Assembly (NCBI GenBank): GCA_017893485.1 | Contig: CM030363.1 | Span: 112,587,073 to 112,651,072, forward strand | Origin: Hemerocallis citrina | Taxonomy: Eukaryota; Streptophyta; Magnoliopsida; Asparagales; Asphodelaceae | Length of the DNA stretch: 64,000 bases | Direction: 5' to 3' | In this document: one piece after another, positions 13,401 to 27,700 of the stretch | Numbering within the stretch: position 1 is the first letter of the stretch | How the letters are laid out: each line of letters opens with the position of its first letter | Made by a program: the position numbers and the translations under genes | The notes under the pieces: generated by a model | The model's input: only the letters and a program-made list of their open reading frames with translations | Databases searched by the model: none | What the model was told of the DNA's origin: nothing

Positions 13401-16400
13401 CAGATCTTGGAGTCAACAGTAGTTTGCGACAGTCAACATCGGCGAAAGTATAAGGTCACGTCTTTATTGTTTTCATTAAAAGAATTCACAAATTTGTTTG
13501 CTCGCACACAGAAATTAGCAATAACAGATTGACGCCGTGTGGAGAACAAAAAAGATCTCCGATCCAATTTCGTTAGTCCAAAACTACCTTCTCAGCCATG
13601 CCTCTAAGGAGGAAAGGAAAGGCGGCGGCTACCAGCCGACAAGCCAACCATCTACCTTCACCTCCTCCTTATTCGGAGGACCCCGTTAAACAACCTCAAC
13701 AGGTTCAGCAGCCTCGACCGGATAAACAACCTCAACCAGAACAGCACCATCTCCAGCAGATTCACCCTCCTTCCAAAGGAGCAGCAACGGGGGGCTCCCA
13801 CCGAAGCCATCTAGGACAGCACCCTTACAGCAAGTTGTTGAAAACAAAGGTTCCGTCAGTATCTCAACCCCTTCTGTGGTGTCCCAGCCGCAGCCGGATC
13901 TCCGTCAAGTCATCATCAACCGACAGCAGGGGTCTGACCTCTGAGTTCACCTAAACCAAAGGCAAATCCATGACGAAATCCCCCGTTCAGAACAGCAGGG
14001 AAGCAAGAGGAGCCCATCTCCTCAAAGACAAAGGTCTAAAAGAACTCCCTCTCTAAGAGGGCAAAGAATATCTCCCTCTCCTAGGGGACGAAGAAGCCCC
14101 CCCCCCCTCTCGGGAGCAAAAAAGCCAAACAGCGGCAAGTTGACCAGTTCACAAGACCAACCGAGAAGAAGAGGCGCCGATCACCAAGGCAGAATTCCGA
14201 AATTCAAAGATGAAATCTTCCAAGCACTTAAAGTCGCCCCAAGCAGGGCCCAACAAATAAACAGTCGTCACCTCACAACCATGCATGAGGAAGAGTTCCG
14301 CGGATCTACCAGATCCAACCAAAGGGAAGACCCAGTTCTCCGCCGCCTCTGAGAGATAGAGGACCGTCTCAACAGAATCAACCGTGAGGAAGACCGTCAA
14401 ACCAGAAGCTTCTGCCCTAGCAGACCTCCCTTTTCTAAGTCAATCATGGAGGCCCATGTCCCTGATACCTTCAAGCCACCACACTTCAAGTCTTACAACG
14501 AAGAATCTGACCCGGGTGATCATATCGAGAGTTTTAAAACTCTCATGATGATTCACCAAGCCTTAGATGCACTTCTATGCAAGACGTTCCTAGCCACACT
14601 GAAGGGGTGTCAGCAAGAGAGTGGTACTCCCGCCGATCTCCAAGCTCCATTGTCTCCTTCGATCAATCTGAGAAGCTTTTCCTCATCCACTTCGTAAGCA
14701 GTCACCGAACTGAGAAGACAAGTTCCTCTTTACTGGACCTGAATCAAAGGGAAGGGGAACGACTCGGGGACTTTGTCCGGCACTTTGCAACTGAGTCTTG
14801 GTCTATCGCCTCCCTCAATCAAGCAGTAGCGGCCGCCGCATTCAAATACAATGTCAAGAACGCCGACCTCAAGACGTCCCTTACCAAGAAGCCTCCTCGG
14901 AACATCCTGAAACTCCGGCTTAAGAGTGAGAAGTATATTCGAGCCGAAGAAGGCTCTCAAACCCCCCAGTCGAAAAGAGCCCTCCTCCGTAACAAATGAA
15001 AAAGTGCAAACAAAAAAAGAACCCCGAAATTCCAGAAAGATGACAATGGTCAGTGCCGCCCTCCTCATCGTTTTGAGAAGTTCACCCACTTAATGCCACC
15101 ATATCGGCAGTCCTCATGGAGGTGGACAAGGAAAGGGCTACTCTACGCTCCCCTAAAATGAACACTCCGAGGAAGAGGAGAAATAGTTATAAGTGGTGTC
15201 ATTTTTACAAGAATCACGGTCACAACACAGATGATTGTCGGGCTCTCAAGGAAGAAATCGAAAAGCTTATCCAGCGAGGGCACCTATCAAAGTTTGTACG
15301 AAATGACAGGGCCGATCCTCCACCACCCCGAGCGGCTAACAAGTGAGCAAAGAAGGAATCTGAGCCGCAAGACTCGGATCACGTGGCTGTCCTCCACTCC
15401 ATCCATGGAGGGCCTATAGGTGGAGAATCAAACTCCTCCCGAAAGGCTTTCATCCGATAGGTGAATTCGGTGCATAACTTCCTCCCAACCACAAGTACGG
15501 AGGTTTTAATAACATCCTCATATAAGGACTTAGAAGACGTTCGAACGCCCCACTGCAACGCACTTGTAATCGGTCTCTACATGGCCAACCACGAGGTGCG
15601 TCGCATTCTGGTGGACAACAGTAGTTCTGTCGACATCCTCTTTCTTGAAGCCTTCAAATGCCTCAAGCTATCTCGAGACCATCTCAAGTTTGCCAGGTAC
15701 ACTCCACAGGTTCTCTGGGTCCTAGTCCAAATCGAAGGATTAATCACCCACGATCTGACTGCCGAAAAGACCCTAACAACCCGAACCGAGGCAATGGATT
15801 TCATGGTCGTTAATGTGAAGGCCGCTTACAACGTCATCCTTGGCCGACCCTGCTTAGCAGCGCTTCACGTCGTGCCCACTGCACTCAGTTTTCCATATGA
15901 AAATGTAGTTTCCCACGCCATCAGGGGTAGGTGTTAGAGAATTATTCCCTCTAAAGGATCTTGTTGAGTCGTCGACACGATTAACACAAACCACCAAGCA
16001 AACTAGATCACACTAATCATATAAGCACACAAGAATTGTTCCAGTTAGGGCTTTCGCATTAATTGGGGAGAAAGAACCGAGATGTTATTCAACGGGAGAA
16101 AATATAAAAATATTACAATTCTCACCACGACCCTCTCTCAAGCCTAACTAGAACTTGCTTGCTGTTTACAATGAAGAAATCTCTCACCTCTCTGATGAAG
16201 TACTCTCTTCTCCTATTCGGCACTCAATAAAATTATATGTTTCTTGGAGCCGTTACAATGAATAAATAGATCTAGAGAAACCCTAGTTTGATACACTTGA
16301 TACACTAACCACTCAATGACTACTGAAGAGATAACCCTACATTGAGAGTCGTACGATCCAACTTGAAGGCGAAGTTGGACTTCAAACAAATCAGCAAGAC

Positions 16401-18707
16401 CCGCACCCAAAAAATCCATCACCACCGCGTTCAGTCGACCACACCGCACTTACGGTCAACTGTCCCCCTCGCGGGAAAACCCTGTACAGTGGCCGGTCGA
16501 CCGACCCCTAGATATGGTCGACCGCAACCGCTTCAGTTGTTACTGTTGTTGACTATTACTTCTCTATTTTCAATATTCGCTTCGATCCATCTCATCGCTT
16601 CATCGAACATGTGTATGCAAGACATATAAACCCAACAATCTCCACCTTGAATTGCATATGCATGAATCCACACCTGTGTAATCAAAACTCTTCTAGACCT
16701 TTTATCTCCGCTTTGTAAACAACTTATTTATATGGCTTCTTCTGCTAGTTGAATCTACCTCCACATGTTTTCCTCCAATCGTATGCCCCTCTCAAGGGCA
16801 CACCCTAGTAGATGTTATCATGGAGTTGTCACCCTCCACACGAACTCCACTTACCCTATGACTCTCTCCACCTTCCAACGGTATTCGAATGTTGCAGTCT
16901 CGCTTCGGTAATTCTAGTAACGGCTTACTAAAATGATGCTTTAGTAACAATGGGCTTTCATACACTCGACCGAGTTTTTCTGCACCCACAAAGCTGATAG
17001 AGGTTGTGCTGACCCTCCTTAATCCCCCTCTTACCCTTCATCACCTTCCGACGACTCTCTCAAACTGTTAAAACTTCACCTCGAGCTGTGTACCTGCAGT
17101 CCCGAGAATCAAGAGTCCCCAAGGATATCGTATTTCGCTTTATCGAAGAAATATACATGACCTCTTCTAGTGTGAACTCTTTACCATTTGGAGTCTCTAA
17201 TTCAACAGTTTCCTCACCCACCACTTCACAAATCTCTCCAATCGTCGTTCTCACACTATGGCCTGTTGATGACTTGTAAGTAGAAAACATCTCCTTCTTA
17301 GAGCAAATATGAGAATAACTCCCTGAATCAAGATACCAACTCGAATCCACATGTTGAACTTGAAACAAGAAGCCATAGTTCGAAGTTACAAATTCACCTG
17401 ATTTACGTGCGTGAAATGGCCCCGAGGACCGAGGGGCTTCCTCCCTCTGTTTCACCTCCCGAATACGTATGCAAGGTCAAAAAGTAGCTCAGTCAGAAGA
17501 ACATAAGTTGTGCGTTCTGAGTTATGAGCTGTGAGCTCCTGATAAAAGATATAACAGAGCTAAGAGCTCAGTTGCACTGACAACGTTGGCTTGATCACCT
17601 TCTATAGTAGCACTCTTCTGACTCAGCCACTTGCGACAGTCTCTCTTGTAATGCACAATCCCTCTACAATAGTGGCAACGGATCTTAGCCTTGTGTGTTG
17701 TATCCCTTCCAAACCGCTAAACACCCTACTGAAATAGACTCCTTTATAAGTCTCATTTTTCAATTTATCTTCCTTTAGATCCTTAATCACCCCAGTTACT
17801 GTCAGTGTCTCCTTGGCAGATTTTCCGTGTAGCATGATAGTTATCAAGTGATCATAAGAAGTTGGCAATGAATAAATCAAGTTGAAAACTTTATCCTCTT
17901 CGCTAAGATCATCTGCGGTAATTGCCTTCAGTTTAGAATTTCCCTTATTGAACTCCACAATATAATATTGAAGATGAGTACCTTCTTTTATTGAGAAACG
18001 AAACAGCTTCCTCTTCCAATGCATCCGATCCAATAACGACGATCCCAAGTAGTCAGATTTGAGTCTAGCCCATTGAGTCGCCGCACTTTTCTCATCAAGA
18101 ATATTACACTTGATTTCGTTCGTCACTTGCAGCCGGATTAAACTCAAGGCATTCAAACAAATCTTATCCCACTTCTCCTTCTTCACGTCAGTTGGCTCCC
18201 TAACAAAGATCTTGTTGAGTCTTCGACACAATCAACATAAACCACCAAGCAAAACTAGATTACACCAATCACAAAAGCACACAAGAATTGTCCCTGTTGG
18301 AGTTTTTACCTTAATCCGAGGGAGGAAGAACTGAGATGTTATTTAACTAAAGAAGATACAAGAATATTACAGTTCTCATTATGACCTGCTCTCAAGCCAA
18401 ACTGGAACTTGCTTGATGTATATAATGGAGAAATCTCTCACCTCTCAGATGAAGTACTCTTTTCTCTTATTCGGCACTCAATAATATCATATGTTTCTTG
18501 GAACTGTTATAATGAATATATAGATCTAGAGAAATTCTAGTTTGATACACTTTATATACTAACCACTCGATGACATCTGAAGTATGGGTGGCATTCGATC
18601 CGGGAGGGCCGGGCCGAAACCGCCCGGGCTTTGCCCGGCCCTGGGCCAACTCGAGGCGGGCTTAGAGGGGAAATCTAGGCCCAGACCGGGCCGGGCCGGT
18701 TTTTAAG

Positions 18708-18775
<68 letters not shown>

Positions 18776-21700
18776 GAAGATGAAGGATCAAGTATTAAAT
18801 TGTAATTTTATAACAACTGCAAAGGACTAATAAATAAAAGAAATTAAAACCAAATTTAAATTGATTTAATAAATTACATGATGTTAAATAAAATTAAGTT
18901 CATGAATACAATTTCATACAAATTAAATCAAATTACAAAACAAGAGAATTATTTGAATTTAGAGGTCGAGATGGCCTCTATTTAGATAGAAGAGAAGGCA
19001 TTGGACTATTGTCGTGCACTTCTACTTAATCTAAATATAAAATCTCATCCCCCTAAATTTTTCCAATTATTTACAGTACATTATACAAATTACATTCTAC
19101 TAGTTCTTCACTCATCGCTACTTGTTGATCCGTTTTGTGATTCTTGTAAGTCTTGAGTCCTCTCTTTCGCTTTCATCCAATCTTCGGCGCATACCAACAT
19201 CTCCAAATTCTTTGTCGTCAAGCGATTTCTGTTCGGACACATAATCCTGCCACCAAGAGAAAAAACACTTTTCGATGCAACGGTTGACACCGGTACCGTT
19301 AGCAAATCTTTAGCCATTTAAGAAAGAATACTAAAAATATGTTCATTAGTTTTCCAAAAAGAAAACACATCTACATCATCAATGGGAGGTTGTGCATTAT
19401 ACCAATTCAACTCATTTGATGAATTGGTTCTAGGTTTTTTTTTATTTTAAGAGATTTAAAACACTACTAGTGGCAAGACCCTTTTCCTTTGATAACATAG
19501 AAGAAGAAGAACTAACATTTTGTGTTTAGATAGTGTTAGAAGAATAAATTCTATCATAATTATCATATAAACTATTCAAAACATTTTCAAATTTTGTAAT
19601 GAAAACAACCTGGTCAAAATCATCAATTTCTTCGTGTGGAGCATAAGTATAAAAAATCTCGATTAAATTTTGTGTCATCTAACTTAATCATAGGATTCAT
19701 TACACTAACAACATAATATAACATAGGAAGCGGATGAAAATATTTTAAAATTTTAATATAAGCGGCATAAACCATTTATCCAACGAAATGGTCATTTACC
19801 AAATCTTTAATTGTTGTCCTCATAGTAACAATTGCAAGTAAAATACCACTAGACGTAGATATATATGTTTTTGAAAATTATAAAGTGGCATCATTAAAAG
19901 GTTCTAAAAATTTGTACAATCTATCGGCAAAAAAACCAAAAATCATCATCTAACATACAATCTTACATACCCATTGCAATACAAAATTCTCTAAGATTAA
20001 AACGATAGTGAAGAACACCACTTAATAAATCAAAAGTAGAATTCCAACGATGTCTAACATCTTTAGCAAAATGTTTAAATACAATTCCCCTAAGTTGACA
20101 CCTGTTGCTGCTGATTTCTGGTGTGGGAGCAAACAGATGAATTTGTGAGTTCTTAAGGAAAACAGTAAAGCGAACTTGTTGACCTTCACCAACGTGTTGA
20201 CTTGTTTCTCGCTGCTGCCGCGAACCTGCACAAAGTTCGATACACCGAGATGGATCCCGGCAACGAACCCTCCGACGCTCTTTGTCAGTATTCTCAAAGA
20301 TTAAAAAAGAGCTTTAGGTAGAAAAAGATTGATTACCTTGTTATGGTGAGGGAGGGGTATTTATAGTCGCCTTAGGGACCCGTTTTGAGATAAGGATGTA
20401 TCTCTACTTCCCGGTGTTTTTTGATAAGATGTAGAGTTTAAATCATTTCATAGAGATAACCATGAATTTGAATTACTCTTCATCCATCTGGGTTGGTTTG
20501 TAACGGGTTGCTACCCATATCCAGTAGGACAGATCCGTTTATGGGTTATTGAGCTTTGAAGAAAGACCTAGTTCCCATTTCAGACCCGTTTGTAGGTAAA
20601 ATTACCGTTTTACCCCTGAGAGCTTTAAGATTCGTGCCCGATTTGAACGGTCCCGATTTGGTTCTATTTTTAGCCATATCACAAGCCCCCCACTCCTAGA
20701 GACTGAGTTTAACAGTCTTTGAGGAGTAGTTCGCCCGTTTTTAATGGCTTATAAAATTTTATCGGAGTTCTCGAGGAAGTTTGGATCTTGCTCGAGGTGT
20801 AACGGTATTTTTCTGAACTTGTAAAATGCCCAAAATTATTCTCAGATTTTTCTGGATTTTCTGTGATTTTTCCAGATTTTTCTGAATTTTTTAGAATTTT
20901 CTATCATGTTTTGAATTTTTTATTCAATTTCCAAATTTAAATAATTAATTATTGAAAACTTTAATTGACTATTCTAATTTAATAATTATATTTTCAGAAT
21001 TTTTTAAAATTATTTTCTGAATTAATAATTATTTTTAGAAATTTTTAATTAATTTTTTCGATTTTTAATTATTTTTTGGATTTTTTAAATAATTAATTCA
21101 ATTAATTAAATAAATTAATAAATTAAATTTTATCTGACACGTGGTGCGATCATGTGCGTTGATCACGATCAAGCAAGCGCGCATCGCAAAGCGGCGATTT
21201 TTCTCTCATTTGGGGGTCGGTGGCAAGAGTGCTCGGATCGAGCTGCCGATCCCCTGAGACGACGCCATGTGGCATTTTATTTTTTTATTATTTTTTTCCT
21301 TTTTGACTCCTGTTTTTCCCACGTCTCTTCTCTCCTCTTCTCTTCTTCGCCTTTCCCTACGCCTTCTTCTTCGACCACGCCTTCGACCACGCCTTCAACT
21401 CCGACCACGCCTTCAACTCCGACCACGCCTCCGACTCCGACTCCGTCTCCGTCTCCGAGGACGTTAATGGAGCTCGGCAAAGGGCAAGCTCGGGATTAGT
21501 TTTTTGCGATGGGTTCGGAGCTCGTGGAGGGGTGAGGTCGGCAGCGAGGTGATGGAGGTCGGAGCTCGCCGAAGTGGTAGTGGAGCTCGACTGTGGGAGA
21601 GCTCGACAGCAGCGGAGGTCGACGATGGAGCTCGACGAGGAGAAAGGAGCTCGGCGCCAATGGTGGAAGTGTTGGAGCCCATCAACGATGGGTCGAGCTT

Positions 21701-24700
21701 GGAGTTAGGTTGGAGGTGAGCTCGACATTGAAGGAGCTTGACGACGGAGGAGATGTTGGGGTTTTGGTCGAGGAGCTCGTGAAGGAGGAGAATCTCGACG
21801 TTTGAGCTTGAACTCGGTAGTGGGGGAGCTCGGAGCGGCGATGGGTTCGGAGCTCTCCTAGATGAGAAGCTCGAGCTCGACGTTAGGGGAGCTCGGTGAG
21901 AAGGTGGTGGAGCTCGGAGCTCGTCGAGGAGCCAGAGTGGGATTTGGAAGAGAGTCGACGTCGGAGGGTCGAGATCGGAGCTCGAGCTTGGAGACAGTGG
22001 AGAGCTCGGCGAGTTGACGAAGGAGATGGAGAGGTCGAGCTCGGCTTGGAGCTTAGAGCTCGGCGTAGCAGTTCGGAGCTCATCGAAGGTGATGGTGGCA
22101 GAGCTCAGCGACGACGGAGTTCGGCGAGGGTAGAAGAAGCTCGTGCTCGGCATTGGAGGTCGTTGGGTTCGCCACTCAATGGTCAAGGCGACTAAGTTCG
22201 GCAGTGGAGAGGAGCTCGATGGAGGATAGCTTAGCGGAGCTTGAGCTCGGTGGCAGCTATGGTCGGCGACGCTGGAGCTCGGTGAAATGGAGGAAAGCTC
22301 GTCACTAGAGCTCGACGAAATGGAGGCGAGGTCGAGCTCTGTGGCGGTGTGAGGGAGCTCGTCGCGGGAGCTCGACGATGACGAGGGTGATGCCCTAGTG
22401 GTGTCGAGCTCGGAGGTCGATGAAGGGGGAGGAGATTAACGATGAAGGGGAGCTCGGAATGGTCGAGCTCTGCATTGGAGCTCGTGAAACAGTGGCGAAG
22501 GAGGAGAGATGCTGAGTTTTTAGCGGGAAAAACTGAAGAAGAAGAGCAGGGGTCGCGGGTTTAGGCCCCTAACGGGTCCGAACCCGACTCGTTAACCCTT
22601 TAGTGACCCCCCCCCCCCTTTTTTTTGTTTTGTTTGTTTATTCGGCGAATCCGAGCCGTTGATCGTGATTGAGCACGAATCTTGAGGCAGAATTTTTCTC
22701 CAATTTGTTCTCCGTTGTCAAGAGTGCTCGGATTGTGTTTCCAAACCCAGGAGAAGCTTCGGCGGCTTGACACGTGGCGGTCAATAGTTGACTGTTGACT
22801 TGGTCAACGTTGACCGTTGACTCTCTCTTTTTGCTTTAATCACAACTGTTGATCTTGATTTGAGTGCGGGTCTTGAAGCAGAATTTTTTCTCCAATTTGA
22901 GCTCCGGTGGCAAGAGTGCTCGGGTTGCATTTCCGAACCAGGAGAGGCTTCGACGGCTTGACACGTGGCAGTCAACAGTTGACCCTTGACTCAGCCAACG
23001 TTGACCGTTGACTTTTTTGATAAATTTCTCATTTCAGGGTCGGTGGCAAGAGCGCTCGGCATTATCGCCGAAGTCCAGGAGAGTTTTTTCTCGCATTTGG
23101 ACGTCGGTGGCAAGAGTGCTCGGCACACGTTGCCGAAGTCCAGGAAAGTTTCTCGCATTTGGACGTCGGTGGTAAGAGCGCCAGCACATGTTGTCGAAGT
23201 CCAGGAAAGTTTTTTCTTGCATTTGGACGTCAGTGGCAAGAGCGCTCGACGAGAGGTGCCGAAGGCTAGGGAGGCTTCGGCGCAGCTGTATTGTAACCGA
23301 CGTTCCCAATGCTACGAAGGTCGGATTGGGGCGTGTGACCCCTTGTTTCGAAGCTATCTCGAACATCTACAAGTTCTCTTCAGAAATGAGTTGGAGAATC
23401 ATCCTTCTTCAAGGTCAAGATAGTTCCGCAACATCTTCACCTTCATAAAGTTGAGAAGAGCTTTGCACGACTCTAGGGAAGGTCCGTTCTTGGAAGCGAG
23501 TTTAGGGAGCATCTCTAGACGAGTTAGGCTCCGAACTCTTTCAGAAGAAGACTGCTCGGGAGGCAAGTTTGAGGAGCAACTATAGGGGAGAGATAAGCTC
23601 CAAACTCGATGAGAAGAAGGCCGCTCAGGAGGTGAGCGGGAAAAGCATAGTCAGGCTTAGGAAAGAGCCGTTTGGGAGACAAGTTTGAGGAGCAATTCCA
23701 GGGGAGAGCAGAGCTCCGAACTTGTTGAAAAGAAGGCCGCTCGGGAGGCGAGCGGGGCGAAGAGCTTGGCTCTAGGAGAGAGCCTTTTGGGAGACAAGTT
23801 TGAGGAGTAACTCTAAGGAAGAGTTGTGCTCCGAACTCGTTGAGAAGAAGGCCGCTCGGGAGGCGAGCGAAGCGAAGAGCTTAGCTCTAGAAGAGAGCCG
23901 TTTATGAGACAAGTTTGAGGAGCAACTCTGGGGGAGAGTTGTGCTCCGAACTGGTTGAGAATAAGGCCGCTCGGGAGGCGGGCGGGGCGAAGAGCTTGGC
24001 TCTAGGAGAGCCGTTTGGGAGACAAGTTTGAACTCGTTAAGAAGAGGTCCGCTTGGGAGGCGAGCGGAGCGAAGAGCTTCACCAGGCTCTAGGAGAGAGT
24101 TTTAGCTCTAAACTCGTTAAGAAGAGGTCCGCTTGGGAGGCGATCAGAGCGAAGAGCTTCACCAAGCTCTAGGATAGAGCCGTTTGAAAGACATGCTTGA
24201 GGAGCAACTCTAGGGGAAAGTTGACCTCCGAACTTGTTGTTTAAAAGAGTTTAAACAGTTGTGGGAGCAATTTCGAATGGTGAGCTACTTCGTACTCGCT
24301 CGTTCGCAAGTAGCTAAAGTAGCATCGAACCAAGCGTTAGACTCCGAATTTGTTGTTAAGAGAGTCAACGAGTTGTAGGAGCAATTCCGAATGGTGAGCT
24401 ACCCCGCACTTGCTTGTTTGCAAGCGGCTAAAGCAACGTCGAACCAAGTGTTCCGAACTCATTTTTTGAGCTTAGTAAGTTGTGGGAGCAGCCCTGCAGG
24501 ACAAGCTGGACTCCGAACTTACCATTGAACGAGTCGTAGATGTGACTCAGAGAGAAATGAAGCAAGTGCAATAATTTTCAATAGAAAAAAGCTAAGTTTT
24601 ATTGAAATAAACTAAGTGACCGCTTCAATGGGGCGAGTCATTATTACATGCTTTTTGGCCGTATTACAAGCATCGGCCTTATTGAAAACTGAAATCCTAC

Positions 24701-27700
24701 TTCTACAATAGGGTGAAGGCCTCTTTGGAGGAGTTTGGTTCTCCACCCATTGGGCCTCCATGGATAAGGAGGAGGATGGCGCTAGGTTCGAGATCTTGGA
24801 ACTCGGCGGGCCTCTCTGTTTGCTTGTAGGCTCCTCGGGGTGGAAGATCGGCCCCGTCTTTTCGGACAAACTTGGCCAGGTGTCCCCGTTGTATGAGCTC
24901 TTTGATCTCCTCTTTGAGAGCCCGACAATCATCCGTGTCGTGGTCGTGGTCCCTATGAAAGCGGCACCACTTATCCATGTTTCTTTTCTTGCCAAGGATA
25001 TTCATTCTAGGGAGCGCGCGGAGTAGCCATTCCTTGTCCACCTCCATAAGAACTGCTGATATACTAGCATTGAGGGGAGTGAACTTCTCAAAACGAGGAG
25101 CTGGGCGGTGTTGGTCATTGTCGTCCCTCAGAAATTTCTGGGACCCCTCTTCGCTCGTATTCTTCCGTTTGTTCCCGGAAGATGATTCCTCGAGAGTGGG
25201 GGCGTTGAGAGCCTCTTCCACTCGGATGTACTTCTCACTCCTAAGCAGGAGTTCTGAGAAGTCCCAAGGAGGCTTCTTGGCAAGGAACGCCTTGAGGTCG
25301 GCGTTAGTGACGTTGTGCCCGAATGCCGCCGAGACTACTGATTGGTTGAGGGAGGCAATAGACCAGGCTTCGGCGGTGAAGCGCCGAACGTAATCTCTTA
25401 GACGTTCACCCTTTCTTTGGCTGAGGGTCACCAAAGATGCACTTGTTTTCTCGGCCCGGCGGCTACTCACGAAATAAGTAAGGAAGAGCCCTTCGAACTA
25501 ATCGAAGGAGAAGATGGAGGCCGGGGCGAGTCGAGAGTACCATTCTCTCGCAGGCCCCTTCAGCATGGCAGGAAAGGTTTTGCAAAGGAGCACATCCGAC
25601 GCCTGGTGGATCATCATGAGTTTTAAAACTCTCGATGTGGTCGGCGGGGTCCGACTCCTCGTTGTATGACTCAAAGTTAGGGGGCTTGAAGTTTTCTAGG
25701 ACCGGGGCTTCCATGATGGTCCGGAAGAACGGAGGCCTGCTCCGGTGGAAATTCCTCACCCGTAGTTCCTCTTCTCTGTCAAGTCGGCCAAGATGCCTCT
25801 CCATCTCGTGGAGGCGGCGGTAGACCGAGTCTTCCCTTCGGTCATATCTTGCCGAGCCCCGAAACTCTTTCCCATGCGGAAAGGGACTAGGAGTACGGTG
25901 GTGATGGCTTGGGGCAGGTTAAGGACTAGGCGCTCGTTGCTCGTGGTTGGGAGCGACATTGAGGGCCCGCAGAACGGCTGCTTGAAAATCCTGGAACTCT
26001 GCCCTTATGACTGGTGCCCCTCCAGCTTGGCGGTCCCTATGTGTGGCTCGGCTTACTGGAGTATGACTTCTCCGCCGACGACGTGGACGGGACTCTCTTC
26101 GCCTCCTCGGGGGAGGGGATCTTCTAGTCCTCGGTCTGCGGGGGGTCCGAACTCTCGAGACCCCTAGGTGCTCAAGTTGATGGACTCCCTCAAGGGCTCG
26201 CCATCCATTCAAGTGAGTTCGGAGGTCGACCCCTGTTGGCGATTGACAATCACTTAACGGATATCCTGCTCGGGAGGGCTTTCAGAAGCCATAGAGTCAA
26301 CTGAAAGATTGTGGACCACGACATGGTCATGAAGATGATGTTGCTTTGGACGACTCCGACGAGAGCCCCCCTGGGTAGCCCCCGAGACCCTGGAGGGGCA
26401 TGTTGAGGAGGAGGCTATGAGGAAGAACATTTTGGACTGGAGGAAGAGGAGTGGCTCTTCGGCTGGAGGTTGTTGCCGTCCCCTTCTCTATCAGATGCAT
26501 AGTTTGTAACAACTTCCGCTGATGAAGGTTGGATTGCTTTTTCATTTCTCACAGACGGCGCCAATCTGTTGTTGATTTCTGGTGTAGGAGCAAACAAATG
26601 AATTTGTGAGTTCTTGAGGAAAACAATAAAGCGAACCTGTTGACCTTCACCAACGTGTTGATTTGTTTCTCGCTGCTGCCACGAACCTGCACAAAGTTCG
26701 ATACACCAGGATGGATCCCGGTGACGAACCTTCTGACGCACTTGTCAGTAATCTCAAAGATTAAGAAAGAGCTTTAGGTAGAAAAAGATTGATTACCTTG
26801 TTATAAGGGGGAGGGGTATTTATAGTCACCTTAGGGACCCGTTTCGAGATAAGGATGTATCTCTACTTCCCGGTGTTTTGGATAAGATGTAGAGTTTAAA
26901 TCGTTTCATAGAGATAACCATGAATGTGAATTACTCTTTATCCATCTGGGTTGGTTTGTAACGGGTTGCTACCCATACCCAGTAGGACAGATCCGTTTAT
27001 GGGTTATTGGGCTTTGAAGAAAGACCCAGTTCCCATTTCAGACCCGTTTGTACGTGAAATTACCGTTTTACCCCTGAGAGCTTTAAGATTCGTGCCCAAT
27101 TTGAACGGTTCCGATTTGGTTCCATTTTTAGCCATATCAACACCAATCATGAAAAACTTGATATATTGGACCACTCAACGTAATAAAATGAACACAATTT
27201 TTCATTGCCTCAATTTTATCGTGTCCATATTTAAGTGCATCTTGTACACAAACATTTAAAATATGACAAGCACACCTAACATGAAAAATTTCCGATTCTA
27301 AAGGATTAAGTGTAATTAGAAAACTAACAATTGCCTTAGTATTATTAGAGGCGTAATCAAAACCAATAGCAAAAACATTATTAAAAATACCAAAATTGTT
27401 ACATGCTTCCATGATGTGTGTGGCAATTATTTTACCCTTATGTGGGTATCTAACAAATCCGAATAAAATTATCCTCTTTTGAAGTAGCCAATCGAAATTT
27501 ATTTAATGACATGTTACACACATCATTAGTACGCCGTTCACTCCTACCTACCCATCCGATGTCAAAGAAACTCTAGTGTTTAGTGACGTAAGTGTTGCTA
27601 CTAAAAAAATCCTTAACCTCATTGTAAACTAACTTACAATCACCCTTTACTACATTCTTAGGAATTTTTTTATAATGGGGGTTTAATGCAGTTTGTGCAA

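Larger units (their letters stand above)
20103..27139 (-). mobile_element. Second Tat-type Gypsy element, minus strand, non-autonomous, inside the hAT transposase gene
   Basis: LTRs at 20103-20681 and 26567-27139 are flanked by perfect ACACC duplications (20098-20102, 27140-27144). The primer site is ATTGGCGCCGTCTGTGAG and the purine tract has six G. Only gag is coding. The 3.9 kb between gag and the 3' LTR consists of tandem repeats and a GAGCTCG-rich block, with no pol. It is related to the outer + strand Tat element. LTRs differ by a few percent by eye, so it is younger than its host hAT. Confidence 0.92.

Noticed and set aside
21618..21960. Single GTCGAC sites in the GAGCTCG block, and others at 2605, 15630, 33904, 48199 and 49865
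   Set aside because: Unpaired and in other contexts, so not counted with the paired AGTCGAC boxes.
23034..23423. Overlapping ORFs of 82-145 codons on both strands
   Set aside because: Translations of 65-bp tandem repeats in a Tat element.
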